Counted from the stretch's first letter, positions 33,915 through 42,568 are shown. The stretch: 64,000 nt of DNA from Rufibacter tibetensis (GCF_001310085.1 NZ_CP012643.1:310001-374000); one strand, 5' to 3'. Numbers and translations are program-made. Notes: generated from the sequence alone by a model not told the origin.

Positions 33915-34931
33915 TTAAAGGGAATTTCTACGAACAAGCATAAAAGGGTTATGAATTTTTTCTATTTGCTTGTTCTTAATCATGTACCCGGCGGTTTCAC
34001 CCATTAACTCATGATTGGTAGATACCACTGTAATACCATTATCCAGTATCTTCTTAAGGGGTGTGTCATTGTAGGAGATCAGGCCTATTTCCTTGCCTAA
34101 TACCATGCCCTTTGCTCGTGTTTCTGTGATGAGGTTTGCCAAGTCTGATTCCTCTAAAACCAGATAAGCCGTTCCGGCAGTAAGCGGCTCTTGGTGAATG
34201 CATCCTATGACAGAATGCTCCAAAGACATTTCCCTGCAGAATTGACGGAAACCTTTTACTATTTCTATAGGGTAAGAAATCTCTCTTGGGTAGACCAATA
34301 CAAACTTGCGGTATTTGCTTAACAGGTCTTCTCCAGAATGAAGCGCTTTCCTTATGTCGCGTTCGAAGTCCTGGTAAACAGCACCACAGCTTCCTGTGTA
34401 GGTATCTATATTCTTGTCTAAAAGAATAAGTTTATCTTCTGGTATTTTATTTAAAGCTTGGGTAAATGAATCCACATTGGTAGCAATATGAGGCATCACC
34501 ACATAATAGTCGTATTTGCCAATATTCTCCTGGATTAAACCACTGCAAATTTTACCATCATAATGGTGTATGTGCAAATCCACCACTGCATCTTCGCCTA
34601 ATACCTTAAGAATAGAGTAATAGATGGCCTTCTTGTAAGCACTTAACTTATTAAAAAGCAGTAAAACCCGTACTTTATTTGTGCTTAACCCGCTACTGAT
34701 GTAACAGCCCTTCCCTTTAACTGAGCTAATGATTCCTTTCTTCCGTAATACCCGATAAGCTTTTTCAATGGTATCCCTCGAAAGGTAATACATCTCACTG
34801 GTTTCGTTTATTGACGGAACACGTTCACCACATTTCAGTATTCCGGCCTCAATATCTTCAATAACTGCATTGACCACCTGTAAGTATTTAGGAACGGCGG
34901 ATGTAGAATCAATTCTGTCGAGGAGTTCCAT
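33915..34931 (-). CDS. GntR-type transcriptional regulator with LacI-like sensor domain
   Basis: 338 residues. The N-terminal ~75 residues are a GntR winged helix (VPKYLQVVNAVIEDIEAG.., RVPSINETSEMYYLSRDTIEKAYRVLRKKGIISSVKGKGCYI). From about residue 85 follows a periplasmic-binding-protein-like sugar sensor (KVRVLLLFNKLSAYKKAIYYSIL, YDYYVVMPHI, KLILLDKN, GKEIGLISYNDTPLKKIL, TTVVS-type strand, MGETAGYM). Such GntR/LacI chimeras control sugar catabolism in Bacteroidota (for example FucR and RhaR-type regulators). No hybrid two-component sensor or AraC regulator is present in the window, so this is the best candidate for the local PUL regulator, with a mono- or disaccharide as effector. Whether it binds the direct-repeat motif is unproven: GntR sites are usually palindromic. 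Confidence 0.85.
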   Translation of the reverse strand: MELLDRIDSTSAVPKYLQVVNAVIEDIEAGILKCGERVPSINETSEMYYLSRDTIEKAYRVLRKKGIISSVKGKGCYISSGLSTNKVRVLLLFNKLSAYKKAIYYSILKVLGEDAVVDLHIHHYDGKICSGLIQENIGKYDYYVVMPHIATNVDSFTQALNKIPEDKLILLDKNIDTYTGSCGAVYQDFERDIRKALHSGEDLLSKYRKFVLVYPREISYPIEIVKGFRQFCREMSLEHSVIGCIHQEPLTAGTAYLVLEESDLANLITETRAKGMVLGKEIGLISYNDTPLKKILDNGITVVSTNHELMGETAGYMIKNKQIEKIHNPFMLVRRNSL

Positions 34932-35796
34932 GAGATTATTTTAAATAGGGGGTAATTATTTAAACAACTTGTTAAAAGCACTTCTAATAGAATCAACCTC
35001 CCGAGGTATCTCTGAACTTGAAATTCTGATTCACCCAAAGAGTTTTTCCTGCTACTACCTGTTACCTACTTCCAAAGATGGTTAACTCTATCAAAGCGCA
35101 TATGTGCAATCGATAGCACACATCATTAAGAAAGATCCTTTTCAAACCACTACTTTTCGTAGCAAGCAGTTCTTTAGAGATTAGTTAACCTTTTGTCTTA
35201 CCATTGAAATTTAATTAAAATTTCTAGATAAACATATGTTTAAAATATTAATTCTTTAAAAAAAATTATTTTGACCGTTTTCACCATCCTTCAACATACA
35301 ATAAAAACCCTCCATTTAACCATTATTGCCTGTTATCAGAATATCAAATTGCATCCACTTTGGTCAGGTGTAATTGAAAATTTTGAAATTGTTTATTTTA
35401 GAAAGTAGACAGAAGAACCTAAAGCAGATGAAGAAGCAGGATAGTTCAATTGTGCAAACTGTTGCACAACAGCTTCAATTTCCCTAAAGAACAGCTACCT
35501 CTAGGCCTCCTGTATTGTAGGTATTTTCAAAAGAACGGCTATAAAAAGAAGAGAAGAAGATAGTGAGTGTGTACGGTAAAGAAGCATTACTCAAACCGCT
35601 GCAAGGTAAAAGGTTGTACTTTCAGCCCATTATTTAGAAAACAAACCCGAAACGATAGAATAGCCCCAATAATTCTGGTAAGGTTTGTTACTAGCTTAAC
35701 TAAGTCAAATTGAAGATGCTTCTCATGCCTTAGTTATAGCTTTGCCCCCAGTAGCAAAGCTTTAATCAACTTAATGCTTTTGCCTATACCCGAAAG

Positions 35797-35852
35797 TAGA
35801 CATGGCTTTCTAAGGTTGGCAAATGTACCACCGAATGAGAAAGCCATGTCTA
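35797..35852. repeat. 15-bp inverted repeat in the spacer
   Basis: TAGACATGGCTTTCT at 35797-35811 and its complement at 35838-35852 enclose 26 nt. It may be an old terminator left from a lost gene. Confidence 0.55.
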
Positions 35853-35962
35853 TATTGTCTATTTTAGAATCCCTTACCAAGAAACTTAGATAAACGTCTC
35901 TTCAGCGAAGAATTCTATTGAGAAAACACGAACTCAAATGGCCTTCAATAAAAAATTACGAG

Positions 35963-36142
35963 TTAGACCCGAAAAGCACTTTCGTCAGCAGCAATGGGAA
36001 TGGTGGTACTCCCTCCTGAATCAATAGAAATAACTTTAGTGATATTGTAGTTGCCATCTTTATACTTTTCGCTCAAGCCATCATCTTCAAACAACCCGTA
36101 AGCAGCAAAAAGAGTCACCTGGTGTTTGGATGCAGGAGCATT
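35963..36142 (-). pseudogene. C-terminal fragment of a glycosidase-like gene
   Basis: Reading leftward from 36142 to a TAA at 35963-35965 gives NAPASKHQVTLFAAYG, LFEDDGLSEKYKDGNYNITK and a tail ending in ADESAFRV. The EDDGxSxxYxxGxY pattern resembles the C-terminal beta-sandwich of GH31-type glycosidases. There is no start codon, and a stop (TGA, 36143-36145) precedes it at the hairpin. Part of it (36107-36128) forms one arm of the adjacent terminator. I read it as the remnant of a deleted PUL enzyme; the family is a loose guess. Confidence 0.5.
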
Positions 36143-36165
36143 TCAAACACCAGGTGACTCTTTTT
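36107..36165 (-). terminator. Terminator of the 42459-36203 operon
   Basis: A perfect 22-bp stem (36107-36128 with 36144-36165, AAAAAGAGTCACCTGGTGTTTG and its complement) around a 15-nt loop, 38 nt after the GH28 stop. Leftward transcription ends in CTTTTT. Confidence 0.85.
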
Positions 36166-36202
36166 GTATAGAAAATTGCAAGAAGATTGATACTCTTGAT
36201 TC

Positions 36203-37657
36203 TTACTGTCCTTTGTTGGCTGCCGTCACATTTTGTGAGTTGTAGCCTTTGCCGTTGATCTTGGTGTTCACCAATTTCATGCCTTTCACGTGGTCTATGT
36301 TGAGGGGCTCATCTACTCCATTGATAACACAGTTAATCAATCTTAGATTCTCCACCGGCGACTCTTCATAGGCTTTCACCATCACGGCATACTTGCCGCC
36401 GTTTTCCACGTACAGGTTCTCCACTAGCACGTTCCGGATGGCGGGCATGTGGTTGCCAGGCTCCTCATAGAACATGTTGCATTTCACCGCCGCTTCTTTG
36501 TAAGTACCTACCTTCACATCTTTCATGAACACGTTCTCAATGATCCCTCCTCGTTGCGAGCTAGTCTTGATGCGCAGCACCCGGTCCAGATTAGGGCTGT
36601 CCATGGTGCAGTTGATGGCGTAGATGTTGCGAGCGCCGCCTGAGATTTCACTGCCTATAACCACGCCGCCGTGGCCTTCTTTCATTTCGCAGCCTTCAAT
36701 GATGATGTTTTCTGAAGGTTTGCCTATTCTTCGGCCGTCTTCGTTACGGCCTGATTTGATGGCAATGCAGTCATCTCCAGTGTCAAAGTAGCAGTCTTTG
36801 ATGAGCACGTTCTTGCAAGATTCTGGATCGCAGCCGTCGTTGTTGGGGCCAAGCGTTACTATTTTCACATTGTCAATGGTCACGTTCTCGCACAATACCG
36901 GGTGCAGGTTCCACATGGGGGAGTTGATGAGTTTCACCCCGCTAATGAGCACGTTCTTGCACTTGTAAGGCTGCACGAACTGGGGCCGCAACCGGTGGCC
37001 GGGACCGTAGATGCGCTTGGTGGCGTCCAGTTCCTGATGATTTTGCTGGTGTAATAAGGCTCGGTCTGGCGTCTGTTTGGGCGTGCCTTCTTTCCAACCG
37101 TATTTCTTCGCCCCGCACCACGGCCACCAGTTCTCCATATCAGAGTTGCCGTCAAGCGTGCCGTTACCAGTGATGGCAATGTTCTCCTGCTCGTAAGCAT
37201 AGATGAACGGGGAGTAGTTCATGAGTTCCATGCCTTCCCAACGGGTAAACACCACGGGCAGGTAATCAAGGGTATCACGGCTGAAGAGGATGGTGGCGTT
37301 ATCCTGCAGGTGCAGGTTTACGTTGCTTTTGAGGTGAATGGCACCGGTCAGGAAAGTACCTGTAGGCACAATCACCCGTCCTCCGCCGCTTTTGTTGCAG
37401 GCTTCAATGGCTTTCTTGAAAGCTTCGGTGCTCTTTACTTTTCCACCTTCGACCGCGCCATAATTGGTGATCAGGAAATCACGGTTCGGGAAGGTAGGGG
37501 CTTTAATCTGCTTTCTCAGTTTTTCCATTTCCTTCCAAGGGTCTTGTTCGGCTTCTTTTTGCACGGTTTTACTGGCGCAGCTTTGTACCAATACCCCAAA
37601 AGCAAACAGAACGAAGAGGAAAGAAAGAGCTTTGTATTTTCTGAACATATGATGCAT
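36203..37657 (-). CDS. Polygalacturonase, GH28 family, lipoprotein
   Basis: 484 residues with a lipoprotein signal (GVLVQSC). All four canonical GH28 motifs are present: NNDGCDPES, DTGDDCIAIKSG, EGHGGVVIGSE and RVLRIKTSSQRGG. The large insert with WWPWCGAKKYGWKEGTPKQTPDR and GHRLRPQFVQPY is typical of exo-acting bacterial members that trim galacturonate from chain ends. It follows GH105 by 10 nt as the last gene of the operon that starts at 42459. It contrasts with the divergent GH28 at 1985-3427. Likely role: releasing galacturonate from homogalacturonan or RG oligosaccharides in the periplasm. Confidence 0.93.
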   Translation of the reverse strand: MHHMFRKYKALSFLFVLFAFGVLVQSCASKTVQKEAEQDPWKEMEKLRKQIKAPTFPNRDFLITNYGAVEGGKVKSTEAFKKAIEACNKSGGGRVIVPTGTFLTGAIHLKSNVNLHLQDNATILFSRDTLDYLPVVFTRWEGMELMNYSPFIYAYEQENIAITGNGTLDGNSDMENWWPWCGAKKYGWKEGTPKQTPDRALLHQQNHQELDATKRIYGPGHRLRPQFVQPYKCKNVLISGVKLINSPMWNLHPVLCENVTIDNVKIVTLGPNNDGCDPESCKNVLIKDCYFDTGDDCIAIKSGRNEDGRRIGKPSENIIIEGCEMKEGHGGVVIGSEISGGARNIYAINCTMDSPNLDRVLRIKTSSQRGGIIENVFMKDVKVGTYKEAAVKCNMFYEEPGNHMPAIRNVLVENLYVENGGKYAVMVKAYEESPVENLRLINCVINGVDEPLNIDHVKGMKLVNTKINGKGYNSQNVTAANKGQ

Positions 37658-37667
37658 GGTGGTTTAA

Positions 37668-38876
37668 TTACTTGTTTAATTCCAAACTTGCCAGGATAAA
37701 AGGACCGGTTCCTTTAGGGTCGTCTGTTCTGATTTTTTCTTTCACGTAATAGTCATAAGAGCCATCACGGTCGGCACTCAGGCCCGCCACCGCGCACACC
37801 TGGGTCAGGTTCACTTCGCCGTCTGGTTTCACCTGAATGAGGTGGTTCACCAAGCCTTGGTGCCCTTTTTCGGCTACTTTCCTGAAACTCTTGTCTAAAT
37901 AGCCTTTGTTAGCGCCTTTGGCTAAAGCATACACAAACATGCTGGAGGCCGAGGCTTCCATGTAGTTGTCTTTCCGCTTGCCTTGGTCTACTACTTGGTA
38001 CCAAAGTCCTTTTTCTGCATCCTGGTACTTTTGCAGAGCTGGTGCCAGGCGTTGCAGAATGCCTACTATGTCTTTGCGTTTAGGATGCTCCTGCGGAAAG
38101 TAGTCCAGCACATCTACCGAAGCCATAGCGTACCAGCCAATGGCCCGTCCCCAGAAATTAGGTGAGGTGCCCGTTTGTTTGTTAGCCCATGGCTGTAATT
38201 TGCTTTCGTCCCAGCCATGATACAACAGTCCCGTTTTAGGGTCACGCGTGTGCTGCTCCAGTAAAATCAACTGGTTCGCTACTATGTCAAAAGCCTGGTT
38301 GTCGTTGAAAGTATTGCCATACTGGGCCAGAAACGGTGCGCTCATGTACGCGCCGTCCAACCACATTTGCCACGGGTAACGCAGTTTGTGCCAGTAGCCG
38401 CCTTCAGTGGTGCGGGGCTGCCACTGCAACTGGTTCCGCAGAGTAACAATCGCTTTCTTATACTTTTCGTTTTTGGTCTGCTCGTACAGATTGAAAAGAA
38501 TCTTCCCCGAATTCATCATGTCTAAGTTGAAGGTATATACATCATAGGTTTTGATGTTGCCTTCTCCATCAATCATCAGGTCTGCATAAGCTTTGATGTA
38601 CTCCAGGTAATGCTGATGCTGCTTCGGGTTCTGTCGCCAGATCTTCTCCATAGAGAGTAGCACCAAGCCCTGCGGATAACTCCAGACGGGCTTCTGTGAA
38701 AACTCAATCATCCACGGCTCCGGGTTGTTTTTCTTAATGGATAGCGCCATCCGCTCAGACCACTTTAGAGAAGCTGGAATTTTGTCTGACGGTGGTGTGC
38801 TGGCGCTTGTAGTTAGCATCAGCGCTAGCAAAAGCCCCAGCAGACTTTGTTTCCGCATCCTCTTAAAACGCAGCAT
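37668..38876 (-). CDS. Unsaturated rhamnogalacturonyl hydrolase, GH105 family
   Basis: Removes the 4,5-unsaturated uronate left at the non-reducing end by RG lyases, so it acts directly after the PL11 and PL26-like enzymes. The (alpha/alpha)6 barrel shows SYPQGLVLLSMEKIW, YPWQMWLDGAYMSAPFLAQY (catalytic Asp in WLDG), LLYHGWDES, NFWGRAIGWYAMASVDVLDYFP and DNYMEASASSMFVYALAKG, all family hallmarks. The frame is open from a GTG at 38927; ATG 38876 (or 38858) gives a signal peptide ending around LMLTTSAS and about 402 residues. Middle of the leftward operon, 81 nt after the six-hairpin gene and 10 nt before GH28. Confidence 0.93.
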   Translation of the reverse strand: MLRFKRMRKQSLLGLLLALMLTTSASTPPSDKIPASLKWSERMALSIKKNNPEPWMIEFSQKPVWSYPQGLVLLSMEKIWRQNPKQHQHYLEYIKAYADLMIDGEGNIKTYDVYTFNLDMMNSGKILFNLYEQTKNEKYKKAIVTLRNQLQWQPRTTEGGYWHKLRYPWQMWLDGAYMSAPFLAQYGNTFNDNQAFDIVANQLILLEQHTRDPKTGLLYHGWDESKLQPWANKQTGTSPNFWGRAIGWYAMASVDVLDYFPQEHPKRKDIVGILQRLAPALQKYQDAEKGLWYQVVDQGKRKDNYMEASASSMFVYALAKGANKGYLDKSFRKVAEKGHQGLVNHLIQVKPDGEVNLTQVCAVAGLSADRDGSYDYYVKEKIRTDDPKGTGPFILASLELNK

Positions 38877-38957
38877 CAATGAATACCTCACTATTTTAAT
38901 TAGATCTAGGTTCTGTTTTACTTTCACTCAACTGGCTTTATAGAAATGAGCAATCTA

Positions 38958-41165
38958 TTAAGGCATTTTATGCAAGCCTTCCCATCTTACTTTCCACTTT
39001 CCGTTATTAGGGAAGCCTGGCGTTGGTCGGTTAGGTGCTCCGTCCCAGCCGGCGGCCATCATAGCCACTGCGGTGAGTAGCCCACCATTGCCCGGCAGGT
39101 AAATGCGCAGGCGCTCGTCCTGGTAATTATGACCATTAGGCAAATAGGTATTCTTCTGCGCATCCATGAACAAGGCATCAACCGCTTTCTCAGGCGAATT
39201 AAGGCGGGCAGCACTCATGGCCATGAGGGGGTAATCCCACCCCCAGGTTGTATTCCACTGCCACTTCTTCAGAATCTCATTGTAAGTATTCAGCATAATG
39301 GTGGTGTCAACCTTATTGCTGAGAGGCAGGTAACCATAAGCGCCCACCACCACCGGGTGATCGCGACGGTAGAAATCATTGGTGTAGGCTTGCGGATGGG
39401 TAGCACTTGGCAGATACAAACCTTCTTTGATCGCCAAAGGCGCTAGTTTGTCAATCACGTCCTGCCACTTTTTGTCGGCTGGTAGCCCCATGCGCTTGCG
39501 CCATTCCTGTGCCGTAGTTAAACCATAATACCAGTAAGCCAGCTCAAACGGAGGATCATTGGTTTCTTTGGCGGGGAACAGTTCCTGTGCCGGAATGATG
39601 GGCGAGGCTAAATGGTACTTCTTATCTTTCTCGCTGTAGGTAGGAAAAGAAGCCATGAACTTAGCTGTTTCAAACACCAGGTTCTGGTACTTCTCCAGCG
39701 TTTCTTTGGTAGGGTTCTGACGGTACACCAGCTCTGCAAAATAGATAATGTGCGGCTGCTGCCAGACCAGATAAGGCCCCACGCTAGACGGGCTTTCGTT
39801 CCCGTTCGGGTCGGTCATTTTTTGCCATCTTACCCCATCATACCCCTGCCACTTGGCCGTGGCCCTTGCTTTATCAATTACTTTGGTATACCAAGGCAAG
39901 CTTTTCTCCAATAGGTCCAGTCGGTTCCAAAGGGCAAAGTGGACGCCATGCCACCAGTGCATCTCAAGGTGGGGCTTGCCGTACCAGCTGTTAAAAGTTA
40001 ACCCAGTCTCCTGCGGAGGCAAATCTCCTGTGCATTGAATCTTGGTCAGGTACTGTGACAAAATCACACGGCGTTCCAATTCTTTGGCCCGAGGATCAGT
40101 AGAACCGGAGAAATCAATCACGCCGCCTTCCGTCCAGAACTTTTTCCACTCCTCTTCGCTGCTGGCCTGCGTTTCCTTAAAAGCAGGAACATCCATAACT
40201 TGGCGCTGCGTGAACAATACACTGAACTCCAAACTTCCTTCTTTAGACGAAGGCGTAAGTTCAAACTGATGTTTCTGCTTTTCGGTAAATTGGCCTTCTT
40301 CCCTCCACTGTACGCTGGTGTAGTAAACAGTAGAGTCTAATTTGCGCGTTAGTTGTACTTGGTTGGCGTTCGCTTCTGAACGGGCCAGGGTGGTAGAATG
40401 CTTGTTTTGGTTTTCCCAATCATACCCGGGGCACACGTGACAGGTGGCACCGTATGGAAACTTCAAAGATACTTTCAGCCTGCCTTTGGTGATCAAGGGC
40501 GAAGTGACCTTGGCAGAAATACCGTCTTGCTCCTGGTGTCCATACAACTCTACGGTTACCGGAACTCCTTCCACTACATACTTGCTTTCTATTTTGCCTG
40601 TCCAAAGATCCAGCTTTTGCTGTATCTGCTGTAGGTCTTGCACCTGTACTTGTTCGCCATTTTCTTTTAGCAAAACCAACCCTACTATGCCCAAATGCAG
40701 ACGGTGCGGGTTTGTCCGTAGCCAATTCATGGCATCTACTTTGCGGCCAGTACCTTTGTGCTGCACTGGAAACGGAATTACTTTCCCATTGGCGGCGGTA
40801 TCATAGCGGGCAACATCTTGTATGGTGTAGTTTTGGTCCGTAGGAATCACATGCCAGCCCCACTGCGACTGTGTGCCCAACGAAACTCCCCTGTCATAAT
40901 ACTCAGGAAAGCTCTGCAAACCCGACACATCTACAGTATAGGCGAAATCACCATTCCCCACTGAGAGCGAAGCCAAGGTATCTGGACTGGTAAGCACCAC
41001 ATTGTGCCGAGTGACCAATGCCTTGCGATTAATTTTACCAGAACCGCTGCTGGCACTGGTGGTAGTATCCGAGGCGCTACAACTGAAAAGGCAAGCTATA
41101 ACTGCTGCTATAAAGGTTTGAGTTGTGGCGTTAGCCCACATGGCCTTAGGTAAGAATAAATTCAT
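38958..41165 (-). CDS. Six-hairpin glycosidase-like lipoprotein (GH65/GH95-like fold), unassigned
   Basis: 735 residues with a lipoprotein signal (IACLFSC, about Cys29). The N-terminal ~300 residues form a beta-sandwich (SVGNGDFAYTVDVSGLQSFPEYYDRG), followed by an (alpha/alpha)6 barrel with PPQETGLTFNSWYGKPHLEMHWWHGVHFALWNR, SSVGPYLVWQQPHIIYFAELVYR, PPFELAYWYYGL and WNTTWGWDYPLMAMSAARL. The layout and the HLEMHWWH motif recall GH65-clan proteins and relatives; no exact family can be given. It sits between a Tat-exported propeller protein and GH105 in a pectin operon, which suggests action on an RG oligosaccharide end. Start ATG 41165 is supported by the signal. Confidence 0.68.
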   Translation of the reverse strand: MNLFLPKAMWANATTQTFIAAVIACLFSCSASDTTTSASSGSGKINRKALVTRHNVVLTSPDTLASLSVGNGDFAYTVDVSGLQSFPEYYDRGVSLGTQSQWGWHVIPTDQNYTIQDVARYDTAANGKVIPFPVQHKGTGRKVDAMNWLRTNPHRLHLGIVGLVLLKENGEQVQVQDLQQIQQKLDLWTGKIESKYVVEGVPVTVELYGHQEQDGISAKVTSPLITKGRLKVSLKFPYGATCHVCPGYDWENQNKHSTTLARSEANANQVQLTRKLDSTVYYTSVQWREEGQFTEKQKHQFELTPSSKEGSLEFSVLFTQRQVMDVPAFKETQASSEEEWKKFWTEGGVIDFSGSTDPRAKELERRVILSQYLTKIQCTGDLPPQETGLTFNSWYGKPHLEMHWWHGVHFALWNRLDLLEKSLPWYTKVIDKARATAKWQGYDGVRWQKMTDPNGNESPSSVGPYLVWQQPHIIYFAELVYRQNPTKETLEKYQNLVFETAKFMASFPTYSEKDKKYHLASPIIPAQELFPAKETNDPPFELAYWYYGLTTAQEWRKRMGLPADKKWQDVIDKLAPLAIKEGLYLPSATHPQAYTNDFYRRDHPVVVGAYGYLPLSNKVDTTIMLNTYNEILKKWQWNTTWGWDYPLMAMSAARLNSPEKAVDALFMDAQKNTYLPNGHNYQDERLRIYLPGNGGLLTAVAMMAAGWDGAPNRPTPGFPNNGKWKVRWEGLHKMP

Positions 41166-41346
41166 TTATTGCTATTTACTTTCGGTAACCAGTTGTATTT
41201 GATGCTTTGTGCGAACTACATTCTCCTTTGCTCAACAAATTTCCTCTATCTGCTAGCTTTTTCAGAAAAGAGGTCACAATCAAAAAAAAAAGGTATAGAT
41301 GCTTAAATCCTGGGGTTAGCAGCTGTTAAACAAAGAGGCTGGCTAT

Positions 41347-42459
41347 TTAGCTTCTCCCCTTAAGCGGGGCACTTACTGGATTGATCTGGAAAACGAAAGG
41401 ACTTGACGTCATGTATTTTCCACCTTGCGAGGCCACAAACAAGTGAGTAGGACGGCCATTCTGAAACAGGAGTTGTGGTCTCTCAAACCTGCCGTATTTA
41501 GATAAATGCTTTGGAGCTGGTGGCTGGCTGAAATAATGATCTGTATTGTAATAAGCAACTTTTGGCTCACCCCAGTTGATACCGTTCTTAGATTCTACAT
41601 ACAATCCGTACTGGTGGTTGAAAATGCCCATGTCGCGCATCAGCATTTTATACTTGCCCCCTTCGTACCACACGTGCCCGTCTTCAGCTTGTATGTTGTT
41701 TCCGCGGGAAGAGTAATCAAGAATAGGATTGCCCTTGTACCGCTTATAAGGCCCCTCTAAAGCGTTTGAAATGGCTAATCCGTACTTGCGGTTGCCCCTT
41801 ATCTTAGGATCTGTGTAGTTCTCGTATTCATGGGTATTCCACGACTTGTAATAGAGCCAATACTTGCCGCTGGAATGCTCGAGAAAAGCTGGGTTGGTGG
41901 TGCAATGATCATCCCAGGCACCGGTTTTCCCCGCCTCCAACAATGGTTTATCGGGTCTTTTCCAAGGGCCATATAGTGAGTCAGCGGTTGCCAGGCCTAT
42001 ACGTTTGGTATCAGTCTTCCCATTGGAGTTGCCCATGTAAAACAAGCAATATCTACCATCTACAAACTTAATGTGCGGATTATGGCAAGTGGTGCCGTCC
42101 CAAAAGCCCTCTCCCCGTGGCGCAAGCACTGTGGATACCAATTCAAAGGCAGAATCAGGAGTATTGGCAACGGCATGGGCTATCTCTGATCGGTTTATCC
42201 AGCCCCCCATTCCTTTGTCAGCTTTCCACCTGGAATAAAACACATGCACTTTGCCGTCTGGTCCAACTATTGGGCTGGTACCCCACACGTAGTACCCTTC
42301 TGTTTCCAAGATCCTTCCAACTGGCTTCAACCTCTTACTAAATTCTGAGGCGGTCTCTTTTTCTGCTGAATACGGGATTCCTGCCTGTACTAACTGGCCT
42401 ACGGTAGAAAACAACAGTGGCGAAATAGTACTTAGTCTTAAGAAGTTGCGTCTATCCAT
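41347..42459 (-). CDS. Five-bladed beta-propeller glycosidase-like protein with Tat signal
   Basis: 370 residues. The N-terminus MDRRNFLRLSTISPLLF matches the twin-arginine motif (RRxFL), so it is probably exported folded through Tat, unlike the Sec or lipoprotein signals of its neighbours. The body has propeller blades of the GH43/GH32/GH117 type: YYVWGTSPIVGPDGKVHVFYSRW, FWDGTTCHNPHIKFVDGRYCLFYMG, WDDHCTTNPAFLEHSSGKYWLYYKSW, EDGHVWYEGGKYKMLMRDM and FERPQLLFQNGRPTHLFVA. No clear family or substrate. First gene of the operon ending with GH28 at 36203; the promoter is at 42524-42568, and the next gene follows after 181 nt. Confidence 0.7.
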   Translation of the reverse strand: MDRRNFLRLSTISPLLFSTVGQLVQAGIPYSAEKETASEFSKRLKPVGRILETEGYYVWGTSPIVGPDGKVHVFYSRWKADKGMGGWINRSEIAHAVANTPDSAFELVSTVLAPRGEGFWDGTTCHNPHIKFVDGRYCLFYMGNSNGKTDTKRIGLATADSLYGPWKRPDKPLLEAGKTGAWDDHCTTNPAFLEHSSGKYWLYYKSWNTHEYENYTDPKIRGNRKYGLAISNALEGPYKRYKGNPILDYSSRGNNIQAEDGHVWYEGGKYKMLMRDMGIFNHQYGLYVESKNGINWGEPKVAYYNTDHYFSQPPAPKHLSKYGRFERPQLLFQNGRPTHLFVASQGGKYMTSSPFVFQINPVSAPLKGRS

Positions 42460-42523
42460 GGAATTTCAGAATATATGCTTGATGGGTAGTAATCAAGGCT
42501 GTACCGCTAGGATGATTCAAGAT

Positions 42524-42568
42524 TAAAACTACTGGGTAGTATCTTTTAAACTATCCTGTAGTGTCCGG
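42524..42568 (-). promoter_or_regulatory. PUL regulon promoter for the 42459-36203 operon
   Basis: On the + strand: TAAAACTA (42524-42531; TAGTTTTA in gene sense), 20 nt, then TATCCTGTAGTGTCCGG (42552-42568). It ends 65 nt before the ATG. Confidence 0.72.

Larger units (their letters stand above)
34932..36202. other. 1.27 kb spacer without an intact gene
   Basis: The longest non-coding stretch of the window, more A/T-rich than its surroundings. It contains the upstream region of the regulator gene with a partial direct-repeat match (TTTCCTGCTACTACCTG, 35045-35061, no -7 element at the usual offset), a 15-bp inverted repeat TAGACATGGCTTTCT (35797-35811 with 35838-35852), a glycosidase-like gene fragment (35963-36142) and the terminator of the GH28 operon (36107-36165). 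I see no gene in 35070-35790. Confidence 0.6.

Noticed and set aside
33626-33943. 105-codon open frame on the + strand between susC and the regulator
   Set aside because: It runs through the susC promoter and a hairpin and overlaps the regulator end; translation has no known features.
35045-35061. Direct-repeat match before the regulator gene as a full regulon promoter
   Set aside because: The 20-nt offset holds ATTTCAAG in gene sense, not TAnnTTTR; kept only as a weak site in the discussion of the regulator.
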